Assembly: GCA_900542125.1 (NCBI GenBank)
Contig: UQMO01000026.1
Coordinates: forward strand, 1-30,949
Length of the DNA: 30,949 nt
Reading direction: 5' to 3'
DNA from: an uncultured Collinsella sp.
GTDB lineage: Bacteria > Actinomycetota > Coriobacteriia > Coriobacteriales > Coriobacteriaceae
Below are positions 13,209-20,296 of the stretch, one piece after another (positions within the stretch are counted from its first letter, which is position 1; each line of letters begins with the position of its first letter). The position numbers were made by a program, and so were the translations under genes. The notes below the pieces were generated by a model. It saw only the letters and a list, made by a program, of their open reading frames with translations, did no database searches and was not told the origin of the DNA.

Positions 13209-16109
13209 ATGACCCAGCCCTTGCCCTGGGAAAAGAACGCCGCGGTACCCGTGCCGCCCACGCCGGAACCCGTGCCGCTCGATGCATACACCGCCCCCGC
13301 TGCGCCGGAGCCCGAGCTCGTTCCGCTCGACATCTACGACGCTCCCGCGCCGGCACCCAAACCCGCCAAGCCGCTCGTCGACCTCGACAGCCTTAATCCC
13401 GCCCAGCGCGAGGCGGTCCTGACCACCGAGGGTCCGTTGCTGGTCCTTGCCGGCGCCGGCTCGGGCAAGACCCGCGTCTTGACCTTTCGCATCGCACATA
13501 TGCTCGGCGACCTGGGCGTTAAGCCCTGGCAGATCCTTGCCATCACGTTTACCAACAAGGCCGCGGCCGAGATGCGCGAGCGTCTGGCGGCACTCATCCC
13601 CAGCGGTACCCGCGGCATGTGGGTGTGCACCTTCCATGCTATGTGCGTGCGCATGCTGCGCGAGGACGCTGACCTGCTGGGCTACACCGGTCAGTTCACC
13701 ATCTACGATGACGACGATTCCAAGCGCATGGTGCGCGATATTATGCAGGCGCTCGGTATCGAGCAAAAGCAATTCCCCATCAACATGATCCGCAGCAAGA
13801 TCAGTTCGGCCAAAAACGCCATGATCGGCCCCGAGGACATGCTCAAATCCGCCGACAGCCCCAACGACAAAAAGGCCGCGCAGGTCTACTTGGAGCTGGA
13901 ACGCCGCCTGCGCGCCGCCAACGCGATGGACTTCGACGACCTGCTCGTGCGCACGCTCGAGCTGCTGCGCACCCGCCCCGAGGTGCTCGACAAGTACCAA
14001 GAGCGCTTCCGCTACATTAGCGTCGACGAGTATCAGGACACCAATCACGTCCAGTACGAGATCGCCAACCTGCTGGCCGCCAAGTACCAAAACCTCATGG
14101 TCGTGGGCGACGATGACCAGTCCATTTATAGCTGGCGTGGCGCCGACATCACCAACATCCTGGACTTTGAGCAGGACTTTAAAAACTGCAAGACCGTTAA
14201 GCTGGAGCAGAACTACCGCTCCACGGGCCATATCCTGAGCGCCGCCAACGCCGTGGTGCGCCACAACTCGCAGCGCAAGGACAAGCGCCTGTTTACGGCC
14301 GAGGGCGATGGCGAGAAGATCCAGGCCTTCCAGGCAAGCGATGAGCGCGACGAGGGCCGCTGGATTGCCGGCGAGATCGAGAAGCTGCACTCCAAGGGCA
14401 CGAGTTACGACGACATCGCCGTGTTCTACCGCACCAACGCTCAGTCGCGTATTCTCGAAGATATGTTCCTGCGCGCAGGCGTGCCCTACAAGATCGTGGG
14501 TGGCACGCGATTCTTCGACCGTGCCGAGATCCGCGACGTCATGGCCTATCTTAAGATGATTGTGAACCCGGCCGACGAGATGAGCGTCAAGCGCGTCATC
14601 AACACGCCGCGCCGCGGCATCGGCTCCACCTCGATTCAAAAGATTGAGCAGCTGGCACGCGACAACCGCTGCTCGTTCTTCCAAGCCTGCGAGATCGCAA
14701 CAGCCGAGACGGGCATGTTTAGCGCCAAGGTGCGCAACGGCCTGTCGAGCTTTGTGGCGCTGGTGCGCGAGGGTCGCCGCATGGACGGCGAGCTCAAGGA
14801 CGTCGTCGAGATGATCGTCGATAAGACGGGCCTGCTGCAGGCTTTCCGCGCCGAGGGCACCATGGAGTCCGAGAGCCGCGCCGAGAACATCCAGGAATTC
14901 CTGGGCGTCGCCGCCGAATTTGAGGAGACGCACGAGGATATCGAAGGTACGCTCGAGAGCTTGGAAGAGCTGCGCGCTGCCGGTGTTGCCGATGTGCCTG
15001 CTAGCGCCGAGCCCGAGCCTGTCGTGGTGAGCGCGCCTGTGCCCGAACCGGGGCCATCTGCCCCGGTATCCTCGTTTGAGGCGCTCGTTGGCGCGCGTGA
15101 CGCCGCGGGCTCCAATCCGCTCGATAGCTTGGCCGCTCCGGCGCTGTCTCCGCAGGATGCCCTGGCCGCCGCCATCGCGGGCAACGCGTATGCCGCGCCG
15201 ACGGAGATGCCGGCGGGTGCCGTGCATGCCGACGAGATCGAGCGCACCTACGGTCCGCTCACCTGTAAGGCGCTGCCGGCGCTCATGGAGTGGCTGGCCC
15301 TGCGCTCCGACTTGGATTCCCTGGCCGGCGAGACGCATGCCATTACCATGATGACCATCCACTCCGCCAAGGGCCTGGAGTTCCCGGCGGTGTTCGTGGC
15401 CGGCATGGAGGAGGGTGTCTTCCCGCACGTGCACGACTTTGGCGGTAGTGACGATCCGGGCAAGCTCGAGGAGGAGCGTCGCTTGGCCTACGTCGCCATC
15501 ACGCGTGCTCGCAAGCGCCTGTTCCTGACCTATGCGGCCACGCGTCGCACCTACGGCTCGACCTCTGCCAACCCGCGCTCGCGCTTCCTCAACGAGATTC
15601 CGTTTGAGGATATCGAGTTTAGCGGCATCGGTTCTGCCGGTTTTGAGGGCACGGGCTGGGAGAAACGCGGCGACCGACACGGCACCTTTGGATCGGGTAT
15701 GGGCTCGGACATGTATGGCGGCAAGGTGTTTGGTTCGCATACGCGCTCGACCGGCGGTTCCGGTTCGCGTGGCGGATCGAGCTTTGACGATTTCTTTGGC
15801 GGCAGCAGCTACGGGACCGAGCGCCATCGTGGGGTTTCGCCCGATGCCGGCCGTGTTGCCTCGACCTTTGGTTCGGGTGCGCCGCGAGCCAAAAAGCCGT
15901 CGTCCAAGGTGTCCCCGACGGTGGAGCGCAAGGTCGATCGTGCCAGCGCATCGCAGGACTTTGCCGCGGGCGATACCGTGAGACACAAGACTTTTGGCAC
16001 GGGTACCGTGATCTCGGTCGTCGGAGATATGATCGAGGTCCAATTCGAAAAGACCGGCCAGACCAAAAAGCTCATGAAGGGCTTTGCGCCGATCGTTAAG
16101 CTGTCGTAA
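13209..16109 (+). CDS. pcrA: ATP-dependent DNA helicase, PcrA/UvrD family
   Basis: Superfamily 1A 3'-to-5' helicase for DNA repair and replication-conflict clearing. All core motifs are present: Walker A AGAGSGKT (81-88), Walker B VDEYQDTN (272-279), GDDDQSIYSWRGA (300-312), LEQNYRST, IHSAKGLEFP (from 717) and YVAITRARKRL (from about 761). At 966 residues it is much longer than typical PcrA (about 720-770). The extra length is a Pro/Ala-rich N-terminus (1-60) with a tandem VPLD-x-Y motif, an Ala/Pro/Glu-rich insert at about 590-677, and a Gly/Ser-rich linker at about 810-897 before the C-terminal module (RHKTFGTGTVI to FAPIVKLS). The ATG at 13209 has GAGGAG 6 nt upstream. Confidence 0.97.
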   Translation: MTQPLPWEKNAAVPVPPTPEPVPLDAYTAPAAPEPELVPLDIYDAPAPAPKPAKPLVDLDSLNPAQREAVLTTEGPLLVLAGAGSGKTRVLTFRIAHMLGDLGVKPWQILAITFTNKAAAEMRERLAALIPSGTRGMWVCTFHAMCVRMLREDADLLGYTGQFTIYDDDDSKRMVRDIMQALGIEQKQFPINMIRSKISSAKNAMIGPEDMLKSADSPNDKKAAQVYLELERRLRAANAMDFDDLLVRTLELLRTRPEVLDKYQERFRYISVDEYQDTNHVQYEIANLLAAKYQNLMVVGDDDQSIYSWRGADITNILDFEQDFKNCKTVKLEQNYRSTGHILSAANAVVRHNSQRKDKRLFTAEGDGEKIQAFQASDERDEGRWIAGEIEKLHSKGTSYDDIAVFYRTNAQSRILEDMFLRAGVPYKIVGGTRFFDRAEIRDVMAYLKMIVNPADEMSVKRVINTPRRGIGSTSIQKIEQLARDNRCSFFQACEIATAETGMFSAKVRNGLSSFVALVREGRRMDGELKDVVEMIVDKTGLLQAFRAEGTMESESRAENIQEFLGVAAEFEETHEDIEGTLESLEELRAAGVADVPASAEPEPVVVSAPVPEPGPSAPVSSFEALVGARDAAGSNPLDSLAAPALSPQDALAAAIAGNAYAAPTEMPAGAVHADEIERTYGPLTCKALPALMEWLALRSDLDSLAGETHAITMMTIHSAKGLEFPAVFVAGMEEGVFPHVHDFGGSDDPGKLEEERRLAYVAITRARKRLFLTYAATRRTYGSTSANPRSRFLNEIPFEDIEFSGIGSAGFEGTGWEKRGDRHGTFGSGMGSDMYGGKVFGSHTRSTGGSGSRGGSSFDDFFGGSSYGTERHRGVSPDAGRVASTFGSGAPRAKKPSSKVSPTVERKVDRASASQDFAAGDTVRHKTFGTGTVISVVGDMIEVQFEKTGQTKKLMKGFAPIVKLS

Positions 16110-16222
16110 TCCCGGCGGACCTGGGCGGGCGTATGGGGCAACGTTGCTTGCGAACGTCGCTCTGCTCGTCCGCTTTTTGGTCTGGAGAGCCGGGTGGGCT
16201 GATAGATAAATAGATGTGAGTA

Positions 16223-16266
16223 GGGGCTCTCCCGTACATGGACGGGGGAGCCTCTTGTTGCGTTTT
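16223..16266 (+). terminator. Terminator after pcrA (left copy of a pair)
   Basis: GGCTCTCCCGT (16225-16235) pairs with ACGGGGGAGCC (16242-16252) with one G-T pair. The tail CTTGTTGCGTTTTG (16254-16267) is identical to the tail of the terminator at 18169-18213, beyond the next two genes. Confidence 0.75.
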
Positions 16267-16291
16267 GGATTGTTTCTTATGGCTTCAGGGA

Positions 16292-16350
16292 TTGAGCAAT
16301 TTATACGATTCAGTATAATTTCAGATATATACTAAAATGTAACTAAAATG
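16292..16350 (+). promoter_or_regulatory. Promoter and possible operator of the nucleotidyltransferase cassette
   Basis: TTGAGC (16292-16297) and TATAAT (16314-16319) are spaced 16 bp. An inverted repeat AGTATA (16312-16317) / TATACT (16328-16333) overlaps the -10 box, and ACTAAAATG occurs twice (16331-16339 and 16342-16350). These could bind the winged-helix product of the first gene. The stretch is clearly AT-rich compared with its surroundings. Confidence 0.6.
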
Positions 16351-16366
16351 AAAATGGTGATTGGAC

Positions 16367-17389
16367 ATGCTGCTAAATTGTCTCCCAAAAAGACTCTTCT
16401 CTTTAGAGCTCTCCATCGACCCGGAGCCAATTGAGATGCAGATTCCTCGCATGTATCTTGAGCGGTATTCGCTTCGCTTGGCACGGCTCGGCATGTCTGA
16501 GCAAGGCCGTTTTATTGTTGCCGAACCAAAAGAACTGCCCAGTGTCATTTCGGCGCGAAATCTCGTCAATGCAGTGCGCAAGATAGATGCTCGCCCGGTG
16601 GCAATTTGCTGGGATGCTATGGATTTAGGCTTTATGCGCGCGCTTTCTTCGGAGGGGATCGCATATATCCGAGATGAGCGAAATGCGTTTCTGCCGTTTA
16701 TCGGTGCTGTTATTTCCGATGAGGTGCTGGGTGCTTCTCCCGCTGCTCCGCTTTCGCCCCAATCTCAACGAATCGTCCTAAATCTCATCGCGGGACGATG
16801 GGTTGACTGCTCCGCCGGCGACCTAGCGCGTCTGTGTGGCAAAAGCGCGGCAAGCGTCAGCGGCTATCTTTCGGAAATCGCCGCTATTGCTCCTGGGCTA
16901 ATCGCACGGGACGGCAAAAAGCGTGTGCTGTCCGATGCCGATTTGTCGACCGAGGCACTGTTAAATGGGTTTGAGGACTATCTTCGCACGCCAGTTTTAG
17001 AGCGAATCCGGCTCAAGAAGGTTATCGAGAGAACAGAGCTACGTGCCGTCGATGCACTACTTTCCGGCGTGTCTGCACTTAGCTATATGTCCGACCTTGC
17101 TCATAATGATTCTGTCCCAACCGTTGCTCTCGAAAAGAATCAGGTAGATACCTTAAGAGGGCATATGGGCGACAGATGGTTGGAGGCCCAGTGGTACGAA
17201 CCGGCCGCTATCGAGATTGAGATCTGGTCGTATCCCGTGGACGCGCCGTCCGATATTAGTTTTGACACGACGGGTTTGCAGTGTGTCGACCCGCTTTCCT
17301 TATACGTTGCTTGCGCAAAAGCAGATTACAAAGAAGATCGTCTGCTCGACGCGGTCGAACAGCTCAGGAGGACGATATGTCAAAAGTGA
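16367..17389 (+). CDS. Winged-helix protein, probable type IV (AbiE-like) antitoxin
   Basis: A 340-residue soluble protein. The middle (about 129-190, LSPQSQRIVLNLIAG, then DLARLCGKSAASVSGYLSEI) reads as a winged helix-turn-helix. The N-terminal about 120 residues, ending YIRDERNAFLPFIGAVISDE, resemble the leading domain of regulators paired with AbiEii-type nucleotidyltransferases (from memory, not checked). The C-terminus (VDPLSLYVACAKADYKEDR) is helical. It overlaps the transferase gene by 13 nt, the usual antitoxin-first order. The start is uncertain: ATG 16367 is used, TTG 16361 is in frame, and neither has a clear ribosome site. GC content is lower than in its neighbours by eye. An antitoxin and autorepressor role is inferred from context. 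Confidence 0.7.
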   Translation: MLLNCLPKRLFSLELSIDPEPIEMQIPRMYLERYSLRLARLGMSEQGRFIVAEPKELPSVISARNLVNAVRKIDARPVAICWDAMDLGFMRALSSEGIAYIRDERNAFLPFIGAVISDEVLGASPAAPLSPQSQRIVLNLIAGRWVDCSAGDLARLCGKSAASVSGYLSEIAAIAPGLIARDGKKRVLSDADLSTEALLNGFEDYLRTPVLERIRLKKVIERTELRAVDALLSGVSALSYMSDLAHNDSVPTVALEKNQVDTLRGHMGDRWLEAQWYEPAAIEIEIWSYPVDAPSDISFDTTGLQCVDPLSLYVACAKADYKEDRLLDAVEQLRRTICQK

Positions 17390-18144
17390 GAGGAATAGAG
17401 CGATTTGCCGATGCCATGAGCGGCTGTAAAGGCGGTTACGTCCTTATTGGTGGGGGAGCCTGCAGCGTTCTGTTTGACAATGAGGGCGATTCGTTTAGAG
17501 CTACTGAAGACTTGGATGTCGTCGTAATTGTTGATGGGGAAGGCGTTGAATTTGCCACTGCATTATGGGCATTTATCAAAGCTGCCGGATATGAGACTGG
17601 AAAAGTCGGCGATGGAAAGTGCACTTACTATCGGTTCTGTTTGCCCGAAGGATCAAGGCAAGTCCTAGACTATCCCGGCCAAATTGAGTTATTTGCCCGA
17701 CATCCTGATTTTGTGCTCGAAGACGAAACGAGCGAAGTGGCACCTCTTTCCTTTGACGGGGCCGTATCAAGTCTCTCGGCAATTATCCTCGACGATGGCT
17801 ACTACGAATTTATTCGCGACAACGCAACGAACGTAGAGGGCATTACGTTGCTCGATGCACTCCATATCATTCCCCTCAAGATGCGTGCGCACATTGATAT
17901 CAACAGAAGTTATGAAGAGGGACGTCGTTGCAACAACATTGATCGGCGGAAGCACCGTTCGGATGTTGCTCGACTTGCCGGCTTGTTGTCGTCCTCGGCG
18001 CGTTTGGAGCTAACGGGGCAAATGAGGGTTGATGCGGAGGATTTTCTTACGAACTTTGCTTCGTATGTAAATCGGCAGACCAACCGTAAGGAAAGGGCGC
18101 GACTTCAGGACACCTTATCGTTTCTCGAAAAGGTCTACCTATAG
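17377..18144 (+). CDS. AbiEii/AbiGii-like nucleotidyltransferase, probable toxin
   Basis: A 255-residue protein with the minimal nucleotidyltransferase signature: Gly-rich GGGACS (25-30), the metal-binding pair Asp45 and Asp47 (ATEDLDVVV), Lys168 in IIPLKMRAHID, and the later KHRSDVARL (192-200). AbiEii toxins of type IV toxin-antitoxin systems share this arrangement; the best-studied relatives transfer nucleotides to RNA and stop growth during phage infection. The ATG at 17377 has AGGAGG 5 nt upstream and lies inside the end of the preceding gene, so translation is probably coupled. A 12-bp terminator follows. A house-keeping nucleotidyltransferase cannot be excluded, but the context favours a defence or addiction module. 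Confidence 0.78.
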   Translation: MSKVRGIERFADAMSGCKGGYVLIGGGACSVLFDNEGDSFRATEDLDVVVIVDGEGVEFATALWAFIKAAGYETGKVGDGKCTYYRFCLPEGSRQVLDYPGQIELFARHPDFVLEDETSEVAPLSFDGAVSSLSAIILDDGYYEFIRDNATNVEGITLLDALHIIPLKMRAHIDINRSYEEGRRCNNIDRRKHRSDVARLAGLLSSSARLELTGQMRVDAEDFLTNFASYVNRQTNRKERARLQDTLSFLEKVYL

Positions 18145-18168
18145 GCACCTTGATTCGTTATGTATAGC

Positions 18169-18213
18169 AGGGGCTCTTCCTTTGATGAACGGAAGAGCCC
18201 CTTGTTGCGTTTT
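18169..18213 (+). terminator. Terminator after the nucleotidyltransferase gene (right copy)
   Basis: AGGGGCTCTTCC (18169-18180) pairs perfectly with GGAAGAGCCCCT (18191-18202), followed by TGTTGCGTTTT. Stem start and tail match the pcrA terminator at 16223, so the cassette is bracketed by similar sequences in direct orientation. Confidence 0.85.
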
Positions 18214-18270
18214 GATTGTTGTTGCTAGGCGGAGGCGCCCCGTCCCGGCGAGCGCTTGGGGACCGGTGAC

Positions 18271-19203
18271 CTACAGGTGGCTGATGATCAGTTCCATCTT
18301 GCCTTCGAGGTCAATGGAGCTGACGGTGCTCGGGGCCAGCAGGTGGCTTCCCTTGTGGACGGGGTTGCCGCAGACGGTGCCCTCGCCGTCGATGACCGAC
18401 AGGCACATGAAGGGCCAGCGCTGGTTGAGGGTCTTGCTGCCGTCGACGCGCACGCGATCGACGGTGTAGCAGGGGTTGGACTCGAGCTCGGTCACGCCGT
18501 CGACCTCGGGCGCGGACACGGTGCCGTCGGTCGGAGCCTGAACATCAAAGTCGATGCAGTCGAGGCTCTGCTCAATGTGAAGTGGGCGTAGCTTGCCGTC
18601 GGTGCCAGGGCGGTCGTAGTCGTACAGGCGATATGTCACGTCGCTCGACTGCTGCGTCTCCAAAATGAGCGTGCCGGTCTTGATGGCGTGGACGGTACCG
18701 GAATCAATCTGGAAAAAGTCGCCCTTGTGAATCGGCAGCACGTTGAGCATGTCGTCCCAGCGGCCGTCCTCGATCATACGCGCGGCCTCGGCGCGGTCGT
18801 GCGCGCGCTGTCCGACGATGATCGTGGCGCCGGGCTCGCAGTCCAGTACATACCAGCACTCGGTTTTGCCCAGGCTGCCGTTCTCGTGCTCGGCGGCGTA
18901 CTCGTCATTGGGATGGATCTGGATCGAAAGGTCGTCCTTGGCGTCTAGAATCTTAATGAGCAGCGGGAACTCCTTGCCCTCGCAGTTACCAAAGAGCTCG
19001 CGGTGCTCGGCCCACAGCCACGAAAGCGTGTGACCGGCGTACGGGCCCTCCGCGATCTGGCAGTCGCCGTTGGGGTGGGCCGAGATAGCCCAACACTCAC
19101 CGATGGGACCCTCGGGAATGTCGTAACCAAATACGGTCTCCAGCTGGCGACCGCCCCAGATCTTCTCGTGGAAGATCGGCGTGAGTTTAATCAAATCGGA
19201 CAT
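18271..19203 (-). CDS. manA: Mannose-6-phosphate isomerase, class I
   Basis: A 310-residue zinc-dependent cupin isomerase, interconverting mannose-6-P and fructose-6-P. The zinc ligands are visible: Gln95 and His97 (IQIHPND), Glu115 (KTECWYV) and His172 (SGTVHAI). It is the short Bacillus-type form without the extra domain of E. coli ManA. The ATG at 19203 has GGGAG 7 nt upstream; a longer in-frame start at 19263 has no ribosome site and lies 12 nt past the gntR stop. It follows gntR on the same strand (72-nt gap), probably in one operon, and is divergent from the PTS and GH1 genes. The position recalls B. subtilis gmuF. Confidence 0.95.
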   Translation of the reverse strand: MSDLIKLTPIFHEKIWGGRQLETVFGYDIPEGPIGECWAISAHPNGDCQIAEGPYAGHTLSWLWAEHRELFGNCEGKEFPLLIKILDAKDDLSIQIHPNDEYAAEHENGSLGKTECWYVLDCEPGATIIVGQRAHDRAEAARMIEDGRWDDMLNVLPIHKGDFFQIDSGTVHAIKTGTLILETQQSSDVTYRLYDYDRPGTDGKLRPLHIEQSLDCIDFDVQAPTDGTVSAPEVDGVTELESNPCYTVDRVRVDGSKTLNQRWPFMCLSVIDGEGTVCGNPVHKGSHLLAPSTVSSIDLEGKMELIISHL

Positions 19204-19275
19204 GTGCATACTCCCATAAGGTTGTGCGGGTGCCGCGTAAGACAGCTCAAAACGAGCACCCACCGGATTACAAAA

Positions 19276-19995
19276 CTAGGCCAGCGTTACGTTGTGCAGC
19301 TCAAAGCGGTCGCCTACGTTGTGCGAGACAGAATATTCAAACGCGGTGCCGCTATCCAAGAAGCCAATCTGGTTGAGTTCGAGCAGGGGAGAGCCGGGTT
19401 TGGTATCCAGGCGCTCAGCCTCTTCTTCAGTTGCCGCGACAGCGCGAATGGTACGGTGGAAACTCGAGATCTTGAGTCCGCACTGCTCGCGGATGAAGCT
19501 GTAGACCGACGCGTACAGGTCTTTTTTCTTAAGACCCGGAATCAGCTCGAGTGGCATATAGGTGTACTCAATAACGATGGGCTGACCATCGACCTCGCGT
19601 ACGCGCACGATGTGATAGGCAAAGTCGTCTTCGGCCATTCCCAGCTGGGTCGCAACCTCTGCCGGCGGATTGACGATCGAGAAATCGTAGACCACCGAGG
19701 TCACTTTCTCCCCGCGATGCTCGTACGAAAAGCCTTGGGCACGGTCGTTCTTGCCTTGGAAAAACACCTGGCCGGGAAGCCCCGCCGTGTCCTTGACGTA
19801 GGTGCCCGATCCGCGCCGGCTGGTAATAAGGCCTTCCTCGGTGATCTGCTCAATCGCGCGCTTGACGGTGATCTTGGAAACGCTATACAGCTCGCAAAAC
19901 TCTACGACGGTGGGCAGTTTGTCGCCCGGCTTAAGGGAGCCGTCCTCGATGCTTCGACGGATATCTGCAGCTATCGCCTCGTATTTGGGAATCAT
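19276..19995 (-). CDS. GntR/HutC-family regulator with UTRA domain
   Basis: A 239-residue transcription factor. The N-terminal GntR winged helix (1 to about 70) reads LKPGDKLPTVVEFCELYSVS, then KRAIEQITEEGLITSRRGSGTYV. The C-terminal UTRA effector domain runs from about 90 to 232 (DGQPIVIEYTYMP, then LLELNQIGF). UTRA domains of such sugar regulators bind phosphorylated sugars. AGGGAGG lies 5 nt before the ATG. It is divergent from the GH1/PTS operon and upstream of manA, so it probably represses both directions until a sugar phosphate binds, as GmuR does in B. subtilis. A TATACT -10 box lies on the minus strand at 20032-20037. Confidence 0.93.
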   Translation of the reverse strand: MIPKYEAIAADIRRSIEDGSLKPGDKLPTVVEFCELYSVSKITVKRAIEQITEEGLITSRRGSGTYVKDTAGLPGQVFFQGKNDRAQGFSYEHRGEKVTSVVYDFSIVNPPAEVATQLGMAEDDFAYHIVRVREVDGQPIVIEYTYMPLELIPGLKKKDLYASVYSFIREQCGLKISSFHRTIRAVAATEEEAERLDTKPGSPLLELNQIGFLDSGTAFEYSVSHNVGDRFELHNVTLA

Positions 19996-20296
19996 GCAAT
20001 CCTCCCTTCATATTTGCGTTGATATAAAGAGAGTATACCTACTTAAAAAGCATCCATATGGCTTTCATCAAAGAAGTTCGATAAAGAAAAATAAAAAAGA
20101 CGCTTTACATAATAAATTAGAGCGCTATAGTTACAGACAACAAGCGAGATGCATTGGCGTTTGCTTGTGCTGTTTGGGGACGGATTTGTTTTGGCGGGCA
20201 GGGTATCCAGATACCTGGTGCGCGCCCGCGCCGGATTGCCTGCCAAAGCAAGCCCGTCTCCAACCGAAAGCTCTAGACACGAAAGCGAGGACTTTG
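19996..20296. promoter_or_regulatory. Divergent control region between gntR and the GH1/PTS operon
   Basis: A gene-free 301-bp stretch with an AT-rich half (about 20020-20130) next to gntR, including its -10 box (TATACT, minus strand, 20032-20037). A perfect 14-bp palindrome, GGTATCCAGATACC, lies at 20202-20215, about 80 bp before the GH1 start, and is a candidate operator. It sits in the loop of a long imperfect inverted repeat (27-nt arms at 20174-20200 and 20237-20263: 22 Watson-Crick pairs, four G-T pairs and one mismatch). Its left arm carries GGGGACGGATTTG, similar to the loops of the hairpin family. Confidence 0.6.

Noticed and set aside
13191..16043. 950-residue open frame on the minus strand
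   Set aside because: It is antisense to pcrA, whose helicase motifs are unmistakable; the composition is His/Arg/Ala-biased, as expected of a shadow frame.
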